A DNA stretch of 64,000 bases, taken from Epiperipatus broadwayi. Taxonomy: Eukaryota > Onychophora > Udeonychophora > Euonychophora > Peripatidae. Of the stretch, positions 45,275 to 56,775 are shown piece by piece. Position 1 is the stretch's first letter, and each line of letters opens with the position of its first letter. The notes below the pieces were generated by a model. That model did no database searches. It worked only from the letters and a program-made list of their open reading frames with translations, and was not told where the DNA came from. Where the stretch lies: the NCBI GenBank assembly GCA_028023455.1, contig JAQFVV010000546.1:60001-124000 (forward strand), in the 5' to 3' direction. The position numbers and the translations under genes are program-made.

Positions 45275-45655
45275 CTCTTATCATCATCATCATCAACAAC
45301 AACCATTATCAATCCACTGCAGGATGGTCTCTCCTTCAATCCATCTCAGATCTTTAGTTTTTCTTTTCCACATCACTCCTGCACACTTTCTTATTTCATC
45401 CATCCATCTCACATGTGGTCTCTTTCTGGGTCTTTTACAATCTCTTGGAATCCAATTTAAATTTCAATTGTCCATCTATTATCATCTCTTCTAACAATAT
45501 GTCCAGCTCAAGTCCACTTTAGTCTTTTAATTTTTTCAATGAGGTCAATAACACCTGTTTGTTCTCTTACCCATATATTGTGTTTTTGATCTCTTCTTGT
45601 TATTCCCAACATGCATCTCTCCATACTTCTTTGAGTGGACTCATATTAATTATTA
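45275..45655 (-). pseudogene. RTE LINE 3' end, truncated copy
   Basis: The minus strand gives STQRSMERCMLGITRRDQK, then IEKIKRLKWT and AGHIVRRDDNRWT, the C-terminal region of RTE proteins (QRxMERxMLGxxxRD...RLKWxWAGHxxRRxDxRW). It ends in the DNA motif CTGCAGGATG complement followed by a (TCATCA)n simple repeat, the usual RTE 3' terminus. Stops interrupt the frame. It aligns with the tail of the RTE copy at 14.7-15.06 kb; everything upstream is missing, which is ordinary 5' truncation. Confidence 0.85.
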
Positions 45656-46049
45656 TATGCCAGATTCTTGAAAGCACAATTCTATGCCTTAAAAGAACAT
45701 AAACAAAATTTCAAGTTTTACCTATCCCAAATTTTAATTCAGATTTATGGTTATGCCACAGTAAATGCATTGCAATCACAAACTATATAAGAATTATTAA
45801 TTAATAAAACAATATTAATTAATGAAACAATATTAGATTCTAGCATTTAAAATACTTCTTTTCTATAAATTAACTATTTTGATTTACAAATTATTTTTAT
45901 AGAAATACATAGGATTAAAAAAAAAAAACTCTTTTAGTAAAGTGCATTCTCTTACCATACAAATAATACTGGATTCAAATTTAGTGAAGATTGAAATGTT
46001 TGAGGGGGGCCATCTATATAAACTTATTATATATATGTGTGGGTATATA
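45656..46049. other. AT-rich intergenic DNA, nothing recognised
   Basis: No gene, fold or matching repeat seen. Confidence 0.4.
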
Positions 46050-47040
46050 TATATGCAAAAAAAGGAATATACAGGATTATTTTCGTGTAATGACTAGAGA
46101 ATATATGCTTAAAGTTGCTAAATAATTTATCCTCCATACTGGCTCTAGTACCCAAACAATAGTTTTTTGTTTTGAATTACCAAAAGAGTTTTTTTAATTT
46201 TAATCTAAGATCTTATTGTGAATTTCTATCAGAAATTTTTATAAGTATGAGGACTTAGAAGACTCACATCATCTTTGGTATCCTATAAAAAGCAGTTCAT
46301 TACACCCCTCCCCGTTAGAGATATATAAAATATTGTCATGGATTAATTATGATGTAAACAAAGGAATTAATTGTCATATTTCCATGTAATAACTGGAGAA
46401 ATATGTTAGCAGTGAATTGCTAGTTATTTATCATTTATTAATGAGAGCTTTAAAATTAAACTAAATTCTCAGTTGGTAAAACAATAGCTTTTTAGTCTTG
46501 AGTTTACTTAGAACCAAATAGTCACCCCTTTTTTACTTTTAAGCCAAGTCTTATATAGATTTTAAACTCAATCATATGTTCTATAAGGATAAGGAATTAA
46601 ATAGTCACATCTTTTCTGGCACCCTAAATATTAATTCATGTTAAACTAAACATATATAGCTTTCTAGGGAAAATGACTATTTTTTTTTGACATTCTGAAA
46701 ATATCAATTCATGTTAAATTAAATACATTTAGTTCTCTGGAAGAATGGAATTGATTTTTGTAGGATTCCAGAAAATATATGTGTTTTTTCTAAGTTCTCA
46801 TACTTATAAGAATAATTATCTGAGTTTAAGTCTATATAAAACATTGTTATACATAAAAGAGGGACAGTTTTTAAGTAAACTCAAGAAAAAAAGGTATTGT
46901 TTGACTGCTAGAAAAAATAATAATACACTGTCTATGTATTTGTCTAATTGTTACATGAAAATATCACTACTCATTCCTTTGTTTATATCATCATTAAAAT
47001 ATTTAATTTAACATGTATAGCTCTCTGGTATAGATGAATT
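46050..47040. repeat. Degenerate tandem repeats, period about 310 bp
   Basis: Diverged copies of the same order of phrases are seen. TGTAATGACTAGAGAATATA (46088) and TGTAATAACTGGAGAAATAT (about 46386) are followed by AAACAATAG, then GACTCACATC or TAGTCACATC, and then AATTCATGTTAAACTAAAC-like ends at 46632, 46708 and near 47000. The 88-codon frame at 46745 lies in the third copy and has no motif. Confidence 0.6.
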
Positions 47041-47098
47041 AATGTTACAAAAAAATGAAGTCAGATGTCACATGACCTAATTTAACAAGCTTGTATTA

Positions 47099-47203
47099 TA
47101 AATGTTATATATAGAGCTCGTAAATAAGCTCTTAGCAAGCTTTGCAGAATATCCCCCACAAAGCTTGTTAAGAGCTTATTTGCGAGCTTTATATATAACA
47201 TGA
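47099..47203. mobile_element. Small MITE, arms about 44 bp
   Basis: AATGTTATATATAGAGCTCG (47099) mirrors the sequence ending ATATATAACAT at 47203. The arms contain AAGCTCTTAGCAAGC and GCTTGTTAAGAGCTT around a 16 bp centre. Confidence 0.75.
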
Positions 47204-48104
47204 ATTAATATTTACAGGATGCTAATTTTAACTAATGCAATTTAAGACAAAAATAAAATGGCTGATGATGCTCATATATAACCACATAAATAAGTAACAA
47301 GTATGACAAAAGGTAGTCAAAAATAATAAAATTAATTCATATTGCAATATTAACTAATAAACAAGTTTAATAATAATAATAAAATGTTATCAGAACTAAC
47401 AATAATATTACAATTGAAAATGAAATAACAATATTCAAGTTAAATTCAAATGAAATTCATTCACATATATTTTTCCATTGCTCAATTAAAAAACTATGAT
47501 TCCCAGATCAAATTATAGTACTATTGTAGATAGCATGAAATAAATATGAATAGATATTACTCTTGAAATATATATTTTAAATTAAAGTATAGATCAATAT
47601 GAACAAAAATTTAAAAAAGTTATTCAAATAAGATTTCACTACAAATAAAATGAAATACATACCAATATAAAATTAAATTATCAAATTTAACTAGGAAATA
47701 AAAGTTTAACAATAAAACATGTTAATGCTAAGTTAAGACAATCCAGGAAATATTTTTAGAAATAAATATCTTGCTAGATTACTTATAGTGCTATGTTATG
47801 GATATTGGTTACAATATAGATGTTTCTAACACCAAAATCCTACTCACATGTGACACCATCATAAAAAAAAATCAAAGACACGATTCAGACTTTTAGGAGA
47901 CTGGACATATCAAAAAACACAATGATACATTTCATTTGGGGTTTTATTTTTGAAGTTTATTACTTAAAACAACTGATAATTTTAAATCAGGCTGTTTACT
48001 TACTGTCATCCCTTCCCTACATTTTAAAAATATTTGTTTTTATTGGATATTTAATTATGATTCATCTTTTGCAAGCAGTACATTTATAATGTTTTTATAA
48101 TAAC
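47204..48104. other. AT-rich intergenic DNA, nothing recognised
   Basis: No supported gene or repeat relationship. Confidence 0.45.
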
Positions 48105-48172
48105 ATTTTAAAGCTCAAACAAGCTCTTAATTGATAAGTGTAGTAAGAGAAAATATTTAAAATCTCTATCTG

Positions 48173-48243
48173 AAACATTCTTATCCCCAGACCAATTGGT
48201 TTTGAACTTATGGCTCACCTCAGTGAGGAGCTAGAATATTCAG
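48173..48243 (-). ncRNA. Hammerhead, family C, left arm, core altered
   Basis: Minus strand: CTGAGGT (48223-48217), stem II GAGC/GTTC, then AAAA in place of GAAA, stem III ACC-AATT-GGT, then C and TGGGG pairing with CCTCA. A9 and G12 are both substituted, so inactivity is expected. Confidence 0.5.
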
Positions 48244-48464
48244 ACACTAGATCCAAAATATCAACTCAAAACCTAGCATTTATTTAATATGTAATATTTA
48301 AGTAGAAACTCAGAAATTTTCAGATATGAAAATGTCGTTAACTTCAGCTATCTAACTTAAATAGCTATATGGAATTGAACCAAATTCAGATCTACTATAT
48401 TTTAATAGCCTTAACATTGCCAATAAATGCTGGGTTTGGAGTTGATATTTTGGATCTAGTGTCT

Positions 48465-48533
48465 GAATGTTCTATTTTCTCACTGAAGTGAGCCATAAGC
48501 TTGAAACCAATTGGTCTGGGGATAAGAATGTTC
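48465..48533 (+). ncRNA. Hammerhead, family C, right arm
   Basis: Stem I: GAATGTTCT 48465-48473 with AGAATGTTC 48525-48533, and TTCTCA with TGGGGA, all paired when wobbles are allowed. Box CTGAAGT 48483-48489, stem II GAGC/GCTT, GAAA 48503-48506, stem III ACC-AATT-GGT, cleavage-site C48516. Only A9 (here T) departs from the invariant core. All three family C copies have T at this position, so it may be ancestral. Confidence 0.6.
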
Positions 48534-48673
48534 CAGATAGAGATTTTAAATATTTTATCTTACCACAATTATCAATTAAGAGCTTGTTTGAGCTATTGGT
48601 ATGCTCTCTATATTACATTTTTGTAAATACAAGCTTTTAAAAGCAATGTAATGCTATATATGACTTGCTTTAT

Positions 48674-49340
48674 TGATTATAATAACATTATTTACAACTC
48701 AATGGCAAGTGCATTCTACTTAAGATATAATATTACTAAACTGAACCTAGATAATTATAACATTTATATATTTTGCTTTATCCAAAAGATGGGCTAATTG
48801 ATTCATTTGCATAAAGTTTGCATATTGTACATAAATAATGATTTCTATGAGTGAGTCATAACAGGCTATGATTATGAAAATATACTTTCTTGAAAGTGCT
48901 AAGCCTTTTTAATTTGTTAATCATCATTTATATAGCTTTACAGTATATGTGTGTTGGAACAATTTTATTATTATAATTTGATAAGCATAAAGTAGAAATC
49001 TATGATTTTGAAAATGGTAAATCTTATTCCTTATTTGGCTTATTATATATATAATATTTTCGGAGACATATGATGTATTAGTTTTTTTGCATAGACTGTT
49101 AATGTTTTAATAAAATCACATTTATCTTTGTCAAGGCTAAGATTGTGATGAGTATTCTCAAATAATAATGCGATTACTGGTGAATTAAAGAAGGTTCATT
49201 CAGACATATATTAGATGGATGTCCAATCAGAGTAGGTAGATTAACAAAAAATTATTTATTTCATTTTTTTTTACAATCAGCTGATTTATTAAAATTGGTT
49301 TTAGAAGAAGAATGAAATATAATAATGGGCTTCTCTAAGG
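48674..49340. other. AT-rich intergenic DNA, nothing recognised
   Basis: No gene. It lies between a foldback and PLE remnants. Confidence 0.4.
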
Positions 49341-49349
49341 TTTGAATAT

Positions 49350-49615
49350 GCTACATTTAATCACATTTATTTAAATTGTTTGGCCTTTCTAAAATTTCGA
49401 TAGACTCTCTCATAGTTTTTATATCATATTTTTCCAAAATAGCTAATACTTTAGTATCATCAAAGTTAGGAATATGACCAATTGCTAAAAAAATTTATAT
49501 GAAAGCTGATGTAATCAACTTTTAATTGAAAGCATTTTTGTGCTCTGCAATTCTGATACCAATATGTCTATCTGATTAACCCACATATGTTTTGCCTCAT
49601 ATTTTTTAGTAATTA
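49350..49615 (-). pseudogene. Penelope-like GIY-YIG endonuclease fragment
   Basis: Across frames the minus strand carries a GIY-YIG-like core (in sense, Y-V-G-Q-T-D-R-H-I with a following EHKNAF), then IGHIPNFDDTKVLAILEKYD and IKTMRESIEILERPNNLNK. The last part resembles the tail of PLE endonucleases and the peptide at 51493-51400. Frameshifted and stop-containing. Confidence 0.65.
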
Positions 49616-49659
49616 ATCACACTCCAGACTTTAAAATACTGAAATACTAGCTACTTTGG

Positions 49660-49745
49660 AAAATATGATTTACAAACTGTGAGAAAGTCTATTGAAATGT
49701 TAAAAAGGCCAAGCATTTAAATAATGTGATGAAGTACAACATATT
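49660..49745 (+). pseudogene. Penelope-like endonuclease tail, opposite orientation
   Basis: The plus strand reads VRKSIEMLKRP, matching ESIEILERP of the minus-strand fragment just upstream. The two tails are inverted relative to each other with about 50 bp between them, another example of the inverted PLE layout in this window. Confidence 0.5.
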
Positions 49746-50429
49746 CTAGCCTTTATCTTTCTTTTTTTAAAATCAATTTTAATAAACCATCTGATTATAA
49801 AACAAAATGTTTTGTTAATCCATGTCCTATTGTAATTATACAGTCATCTAATAAAGGTATGAATGAATATCCCTTAATTCACACACAATCATAATCTTGT
49901 TGTTACTTGAAACAAACCAATTCTTCATTACAATCTTAGGCTTGAAAAGGATGAAAACATTCCCAACTTTTTCTGAAGTTTAATACATGGTATGACAGAA
50001 AAAATGTTTTTATTTCATCATATAAACATGAAAATCTTTATTATTTAAAGGTAAATAAAACTTCAACTATATTTCATAATTTTTACATTTACTTGGCAAA
50101 TATGTTACTTTGTTGTTTATTTAAAAAAACTATTAAAATAAGCATGAATTAACTCTATCTTTATGAATTAAATTATAAGCTAATTTGAATGAGACTGTAC
50201 AAACAGCTTCATTGATCTGAATTTCATACTTACTAATGTTATAATTTAATTATGGCAACTTTGTAAAAAATTAGAATAAATGAAAGTGGTTTCATTATTA
50301 TTTGCTGTGTCACCACTCTGACACTAGAGTATGCAGCAATAAATATCATAGTTAGTTTATGTTAGGAATTTATTTTTCTAACTATATTTTATATACATCA
50401 AACAGTCAATTAATTATTTAAATTAAGTC
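49746..50429. other. AT-rich DNA among PLE remnants
   Basis: Possibly more decayed PLE sequence, but I cannot read a motif in any frame. Confidence 0.35.
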
Positions 50430-50893
50430 ATACTGTTATTCTACAAATATTTACTTCTTCTATTACATTGTAATTCTATCATAAACATTTTATCTGCTTT
50501 TAAATAAAAAAATATTTTGTTTCAAACTTTTAATATATATCTCGGGGTGCTTTCAGCCTAGTCAGTCAAATTCATAGTGCTCAGACTTAGCAGCTAAAGT
50601 TGATTATGAGTTTATATTATGAATGCAGCAGGCATTATGCAAATTTATACATTTACATTCCATTTTTTTACACAAAGCAATGCAAGAATCTTTTTTGCTT
50701 ATCAAGTGGAAGTTATTAGAGATGAACTACAACTCTCTGATTTTTCTCTTTTAATCCTCATATTCAGCACACTGCTACAATTTTGCACGTCAAATCTATA
50801 GCCAGAGTTTATTTCACACTTGAGGAACACTGACTTATCACTAGGATCATTTTTCATGCAGTTGTACAGATATTTATGCTGTGGCAATCTCAT
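50430..50893 (-). pseudogene. Penelope-like element 3' end with GIY-YIG tail
   Basis: Minus strand 50893-50702 reads LPQHKYLYNCMKNDPSDKSV then FLKCEINSGYRFDVQNCSSV. This fits the PLE endonuclease pattern H-K...D...S-x-F-x-x-H/C-x-x-x-x-G-H/Y-x-F-D. The downstream terminal DNA (GCTTTCAGCCTAGTCAGTCA near 50549, ATTCTACAAATATTTACTTC near 50441) recurs at 53584-53700 and in diverged reverse form at 54840-54900, so three copies of this family's 3' terminus are present. Confidence 0.7.
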
Positions 50894-50999
50894 GGCAATA
50901 ATAATGCATAATTTTCTATAATAAACTGCATTGTAAGCAGAAACATTGCAGTCAATCCTATAAATGATCTAAAGGGTTTGGTTTAGGGATAGCCTATTT

Positions 51000-51141
51000 T
51001 TGGTATTGTTTATAAGCTTATTTAGGTTGGGAAGAGTTTGAATCTGATATTGAAAATGTTAGAACATATATATTATTATATTTAATGTTTTCACAGTTGT
51101 ATGATATAGATAAATTATTATTATTATTATTATTATTATTA
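51000..51141. repeat. Short TTA microsatellite and flanks
   Basis: (TTA)n at about 51116-51141 between PLE fragments. Otherwise unremarkable. Confidence 0.6.
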
Positions 51142-51560
51142 TTTGGGTTAAACTGTGTATTATTTTCCATTACATACCGATATTTCGATGAACTAGCATC
51201 TGCCATTGTCAAGATTAACTTTTGAAAGAAAAATCATTAGATCTCAAACAGTAATGTGACTGTGTGTGAGATGAGAAATGAGATTCAACTCGAAGTAGTT
51301 CAAAATTCAAAATATGAGGCTTATCAAAATGTTTATTGCCCTTAGTTTTTTCATCTATTAATTTTAAGTTAATATTAGAAGACAGAGATAAAATGAGAGG
51401 TTTCCACATAGCTGGAATACATTGTGCTTCATCAGCCCTATTTAAACCAGTAGGTCTCTTTAATATTTCAATTGAATCTCTTAACCTTGACAATGGCGGA
51501 TGCTAGTTTGTCGAAATATTGGTATGTAATAGAAAATAGCACATGGTTTAACCCAAAAAA
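51142..51560 (-). pseudogene. Penelope-like 3' end, terminal sequences in both orientations
   Basis: Minus strand 51493-51215 encodes RLRDSIEILKRPTGLNRADE, IPAMWKPLILSLSSN and FDKPHILNFELL. The RxSIEIxKRPxxxNR...W-K-P-L pattern is the usual end of a PLE endonuclease protein. The following DNA 51215-51142 (AATGGCAGATGCTAGTTCAT region) recurs inverted at 51482-51558 and direct at 36004-36080, so the coding tail is bracketed by inverted copies of the terminus. Confidence 0.6.
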
Positions 51561-51569
51561 TAATAATTT

Positions 51570-53600
51570 ATATATATATGAAGCAACATTCTGGACATGA
51601 AAGGAAGATTTATCCAGTGGGTTGTATTATTAGGATCTGGAGGGTGAGGATTTATTTTGGATTAGAATTTCTTGAGTGTTCTAATCAAAACATTATAACT
51701 GTAGCCTACTTTTACCAAGTCTTTAATATAAAACTCAATATTGGCCTTATGATCTGCTTCAAATTTACATAATCTTAAATTTCTATACAAAGTCTGCAAT
51801 TTGTGAGATGTAATCATGTGCAAATGCAGGTGGATTTCTCTCTGAATATTGAATGGTTTGACAACCATTCTATAATTTATCAATTGTTTCTTTGTATATA
51901 AAGGTCTAAAATTTAATGCCTTAATATATGTCATCTTATTCTGTGGTCCACACCAAGAAGGAGCATTGTGTTACTTTGTGTCATATATTATTAATGTGTT
52001 TTTCCACTGCACAAATAAGTACAATCCTATATAGAATGAATTAGATTCAATGGACACACATTAGAGATAATTGCTTCCTTAATTTTGTTAATGTGATATT
52101 GAAACTTATCTCACTAAGTAGTAATCCCATTGGCCAATCATATTCCTTTTTATAAAACTGGACAAAGGGGTAATATCATTGTCAATCCATTTTGTGCCTC
52201 TATGAATAAAAGGCAATTTTATTTAGTTTGAAGTCTAACTTCAATTGTACTTCATAGACTATATCTCTGGATTGAGAACATGAAATGGAGCCATATAACT
52301 TAGCTATATCCAACAATGCTAGTTTAAAGTGAGTATCAATTTTAGAAGAGTTTGTAATTTGTACACACTCAAATGATGATTTAATCAGAAATTTACCAAA
52401 GCCTACATAATCAATAAGTCATCCCATTTTCATTTTAAATTCAATAAATAGAGAATTTTACTATACAGGAAATATTTCTAAAAAAATAATCTTTTTTTCT
52501 TCTTCTTTTTAATTGTTTAACCTTTCCTGTATTGTGGACCTTCCATATTTATTGAATTACAAACAAATATGAAAAGAAATAAGATCTAATGAGTTACATA
52601 TCCTTATAGACGTTTATAACAGTGAGTACCCCTAACTCTATTAGTAATCTAAGGGGATAATTACCTTATGCACTTTAACATTAGCCAAAATTTTTGAAGG
52701 AATGACAGCCATTTGATAAATTCTCAGATACCCAGCCTTATTAAATGCATTGTTGCAATGTTTCCTTAGTATAAATGATAAAAATTTATCTTTCATTATT
52801 TTCAAATTGTATATATCTACTTGTTTAAATTTAAGTTTATTAATTTATTCATTGGCTTTTCGAATGTATTCTACATTGCTTAATAGAACCTGCCCATTCC
52901 TCCCATCTTCTTTGTTACAAGTAATATGATTCATTTGCAAGGACTTCTTCGTCATCTCCACACCTCTTGCCCAAACTTTGTTATTTATTTTTATTGGTCT
53001 ATAGAATAACACTTGATCAACCATACGAACAATATCATCCCTCAGATGGGCTTGAATTTTGTTTCGTCCACAATTATTTCTAAACAGAATTCTTTTTCCA
53101 AATTTTCACTACAAACTTAAGATCATATTCCAGAACTGACTTAACTTTGTCTGGGGGATGATGGGTTTAATAAATTAACAAATTTTTTATTGATATCATT
53201 CTCTATTTTAACTTCCTGCTTCTCGGCTATTTTTTATCAGATTTTATACTTAGCCTAGTTGCCATAATTTTTCATTTATCAGTTATACTTTTAAGGACTT
53301 TGTATTTACAATATGCTTTAATAAAATACTAGTTTTTTACTTCACCTTTCTTTAGTGCCTTCTTGCAGCCAAGTATAATCATCCTGAGTAATTGCTTGCA
53401 TAAATACAGAAGTATTTTATCATTCAATGTATTGACTTATTTAATCAGATACAATAGCAATTAGGAAAAACGTTATGTAAACATTTCTCTAATAATTTGA
53501 TTTTCTCCTGCTTTACTATTAGTGTCTTTTGCACTTTCAAAGCCATCTTGTATAAATGATATTCATTCATATTGAAAATTGTAATTCTACAAATATTTAC
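51570..53600 (-). pseudogene. Penelope-like element, long degraded copy
   Basis: Minus strand, N to C: a possible N-terminal region (about 53300-52850); AVIPSKILANVKVHK near 52700 (equivalent to IIPCIFANTKMHK of the 26 kb copy); DIAKLYGSISCSQSRDIVYE near 52310 (RT motif A region); a deleted YxDD region near 52000; the RT thumb RMVVKPFNIQREIHLHLHM near 51870; and DLVKVGYSYNVLIRTLKKF near 51700. Its 3' relative on the plus strand starts at 53780, so the two lie in divergent orientation. Multiple stops and frame changes. Confidence 0.7.
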
Positions 53601-53775
53601 TTTTCTTCTATTACATCGCGAAGAAAAGTTTATTTTGTTTTAAACTTTCAATATTTCACTGATCATGCTTTCAGTGTAGTCAGTCAAATTCATAGCACTC
53701 AAACTCAGGAGTTATAGTTCATGATCAGTTTGTTTCATACTCTCGATCTATAGATACAATCCACAAAGCAATGTT
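53590..53775. repeat. Penelope-like 3' terminus, isolated copy
   Basis: TGCTTTCAGTGTAGTCAGTC and the surrounding text match 50535-50600. It sits between the two divergent PLE copies. Confidence 0.6.
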
Positions 53776-53779
53776 GAAA

Positions 53780-54960
53780 TTAGAGCTCAATCTGAATAAC
53801 ATTTATTATAGAGGCACTAAAGTGGATTAATAATGATATTAACAATTTGTCTAATAATAAATTTTATAAAATGGAATATTGTTGATCAAATTTTATAAAA
53901 TGGAATATTGTTGATCAATGGTGTTACCAGTTAGAAGGATCATTTATAGTATCACTCTTACAAAATTTGAAAAAGCAATTATTCCTAAATATGTGTCCAC
54001 TGAATCTAATTCATTTTATATATAGTACATAGACAATGTACTCACTTGTGTATTGGAGCAACATATCAATAATATATGCTATGAGTTAACACAATGGTCC
54101 TCCTTGGTATGGACACTATAAGCATTAATCTTTTGACCTTTATGTGCAAAGAAACAATGCTAAGCTTAATTTTAGAAGGATTGTCAAATATTTCAACATT
54201 CAGGGAATAATTCAGCCCTGCTTGTGCATGCCTCCATTGCACAAACTTGCAGGTTTTAAATGTTTTCTGTATAGAAATTTTCGATTGTGTAAATTTAAAG
54301 TGGATTGTAAAGCCAATATAGAGGTTTATTTTAAAATCTTGGTAAAAAGTAGGATATAGTTATAATGTTTTGGTCAGAATCATCAAAAAATTCTATTCCA
54401 AACTACACCCTTGCCTCTTAAATCCCAATAATATAAACCACTGGATAAGTCTTCCTTTCATACTCAAAATGCCATGTCATCTATCAATTGTATCTAATAC
54501 TTGCTACATCAGTTTTCATACCCCTCCCAACCTAAGTAAACTTATAAATAACACAAAGATAGGCTACCTCTAAACCAGGCTCTTCAAATTGTTTATAGGA
54601 TCCACTGCTATAATTCCACTTGCAATGCAGGTTATTATAAGACAAATAGGATTGGCACAGCATAAATATCTCTACAACCATGTGAAAATTGATTCTAGGG
54701 TTAAGTTAGTGTTCCTTGAGAATGAAATAAACTCTGTCCATAGTGTCAACCCATGACTCTCATGCAATAATAAAACTTTTGCATTGCTTTGTCCAGAAAG
54801 TAGAACATATAATTTTATAAATTTGCATAACTCATCATAAACTTTAACCATTGAGTTTGAGCACTATGAATTTAACTGACTATGCCTAAAGCATGCTCAG
54901 CTATATATAGAAAATGTAAAACAAAATAAACTTTTATTTACGAGCAGGTAAAATGCTTAT
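53780..54960 (+). pseudogene. Penelope-like element, RT C-terminal half plus endonuclease
   Basis: The plus strand has a catalytic-region relic (F-Y-I-stop-Y-I-D-N-V-L-T-C-V near 54018, where YIDD would be expected), the thumb IVKYFNIQGIIQPCL near 54190, and KVGYSYNVLVRIIKKFYSK. Then come HWISLPFILKMPCHLSIVSN and CYISFHTPPNLSKLINNTK (54440-54570), the conserved linker before the endonuclease, and AQHKYLYNHVKIDSRVKLVF near 54660. The 3' terminus runs to about 54930. The order is typical of PLEs. Stops and the altered aspartate make it inactive. Confidence 0.75.
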
Positions 54961-55224
54961 GATAACATTATTTATAGGTAGTTAAATGTTTTTAAAGTCT
55001 TAGTTGAAACCTATATCATAATTTGATATATATTTCAGTGTAGGCTAAAGCTGGCTACTTGTAAAAAATAGAATTCTCTGTATATAAGTAAAATAGATTT
55101 ATTTTAATTAAAAATTAAATAAAGATTTTTTTACTGAGATAAAATAAAAATTGAAACAGTAAGAGGCAGATTTATTTATTTAAATAAATAAAAAATGTAT
55201 GAAAAAAGTATTTAAGAAGTCAAA

Positions 55225-55480
55225 AACTCAGTGCCAATCAGAGTCATCAATGGATGCCAGAAGGCTTGAGCTTAAAATCCCTATCTAGTGCCTACTCATC
55301 CAATATCCCCACTAGTTTTTGGCTTGTGGCCTTCATCAGCAGCCAGAAACTAGTGGGGATATTGGATGAGTAGGCACTAGATAGGGATTTTATGCACAAG
55401 CCTTCTGGCATCTATTGATTACTCTAGTTGGCACTGAGTGGCACTACTGTATGGAGAGTTTTGCCTGTTTTAATAACAGT
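55225..55480. mobile_element. Foldback MITE, arms about 100 bp, same family as 30.5 kb
   Basis: Left arm 55229-55325 mirrors 55340-55439 (TTGGATGAGTAGGCACTAGA at about 55361 and its complement at about 55287). The right side continues with GGCACTACTGTATGGAGAGT, shared with 30520-30664. A hammerhead-like string sits exactly at the centre. Confidence 0.85.
55305..55345 (-). ncRNA. Hammerhead-like core at the foldback centre
   Basis: Minus strand: perfect box CTGATGA (55339-55333), stem II GGC/GCC with loop CACAA, then AAAAA where GAAA is expected, then self-complementary ACTAGT. The next base is G, which is not a permitted cleavage-site base, and G12 is missing. The mirror arm reads CCAGAAACTAGTGG, so an ancestral GAAA is plausible. 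Confidence 0.4.
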
Positions 55481-56679
55481 AATGTGCTAGCATAAGAAAT
55501 AGTGATCATGTGATATTTAAGAAGTCCTGAATATTTTGTATTTCAATAAAATTTGATTAAGTACAAATTTTAGATAACAGAATTAATAAATAACAAAATG
55601 TAATTACCAAAGTAATTTAGGCAATAAAGTAATTAAATAAAAAAAATAGAGATAAGGCGAAAATTTATGTCTTAGATACATGTTAGATTAGAAAATATCT
55701 TTAAAAAATTAATGTAAAGAACAAAAGTATATAAACGCTAAAAATCTTTTGTGTCTGGTCTTGTCTTAATTTATTATTCTAAGATTGTCTTGTCTATCTT
55801 TGATATCTTTTCTTTAAGACAATAGTAAACCATTATGTTGAAGTAAAATGAAAAAAGCTGAAACATATTGATATAGTGCTTATATATTAATCTTACATAC
55901 TTACTGGCAAATAAAAGTACTATTCCTTAAAGATGAGAAATACAATCTATTACATAGATCTCTTTGCTATGGATGGATAATTTCCAGTGTGTGCACATTC
56001 TGACATTGTCACAATGTAGCTACTAATCAAAAAAGAGTGTCCTAAACCGAGCTTAAAATAATCCCATTATTTTTGATAAATATTTTCTGCTATTCTAAAT
56101 ATCCATATTCCTCAAGTTTTATCTGCTAAAATAATAAAAAGAAAAATATGTGTAAAATAAGAAATGGGGAAATAATATTAGATCTCTAATCAGCTAATAT
56201 TAAAACTGCATTTAATAATTAATCCAGATTTAATCCTTAAATCATTCCATGACTATAAACTGAAAGTGGAACAGGAGCTGATGCAAACAGAAGCAAGTTG
56301 AATTCAAGAGCCTAACATAAGTACACTTTTTCCAATATCTGTATAAATTGAAGCTAATCAAGAAATGATCTAATGAATGATCCCATAAAAGTTAAATCTG
56401 TGAGAAATCAATTCGCTATGTGCATAAACTCTGAAAAATATAAAATATGATCATAAAATATTTAATAAATGGGTTAAACTTCATTATTCTGTTTTATTAC
56501 TAGGTCTAAAGGAAATACTTAAATAAATAAAATATTATGATCTTCTAAAATAAAATAAAATGTTAATATATTTCTGTAATTAATTATTTTTCTCTTTTCA
56601 TAACTGTGCATCATTTTATATTTTCTTACATTTTTGTTCTAATGTATTTCATTTTATTTTATGTTTTAATCAATGTTTT
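55481..56679. other. AT-rich intergenic DNA, nothing recognised
   Basis: No supported gene in either strand. Confidence 0.45.
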
Positions 56680-56775
56680 TTTTTTTTAAGTGTCATAGCA
56701 TCGGTCGGGATGCGAACCCGCAACCCAGGCAACTGCCTATGAGGCAGTTGTGCTGACCTCTCGACCACCATGTTA
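56680..56775 (-). mobile_element. tRNA-derived short retrosequence with A-tail, second copy
   Basis: Minus strand: TGGTCGAGAGG (box A), an anticodon arm ACTGC/GCAGT with loop CTCATAG (anticodon position CAT), GGGTTCGCATCCC (box B), the 3' acceptor half CCGATGC, then TATGACAC, TT and a run of A. The 5' acceptor half is damaged (AACATGG against GCATCGG). It is about 80% like the 27.1 kb copy in the tRNA part and identical in TATGACAC. tRNAscan would probably call a pseudogene. Confidence 0.65.

Larger units (their letters stand above)
48105..48673. mobile_element. Foldback element, copy 2, with a hammerhead in each arm
   Basis: Left arm about 48110-48300 mirrors right arm about 48420-48605. 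Blocks such as ACTAGATCCAAAATATCAAC (48246) and GGATCTAGTGTCTGAAT (48452) are complements, as are TTAATTGATAAG and its mirror in TATCAATTAAGAGC. The right side continues to GACTTGCTT near 48673, the terminal sequence also seen at 38813. Confidence 0.75.

Noticed and set aside
51480-51560. TTGACAATGGCGG...GTCGAAATATTGG as a hammerhead
   Set aside because: It ends like a hammerhead with CGAAA, but there is no CUGANGA box at the right distance and no stem II.
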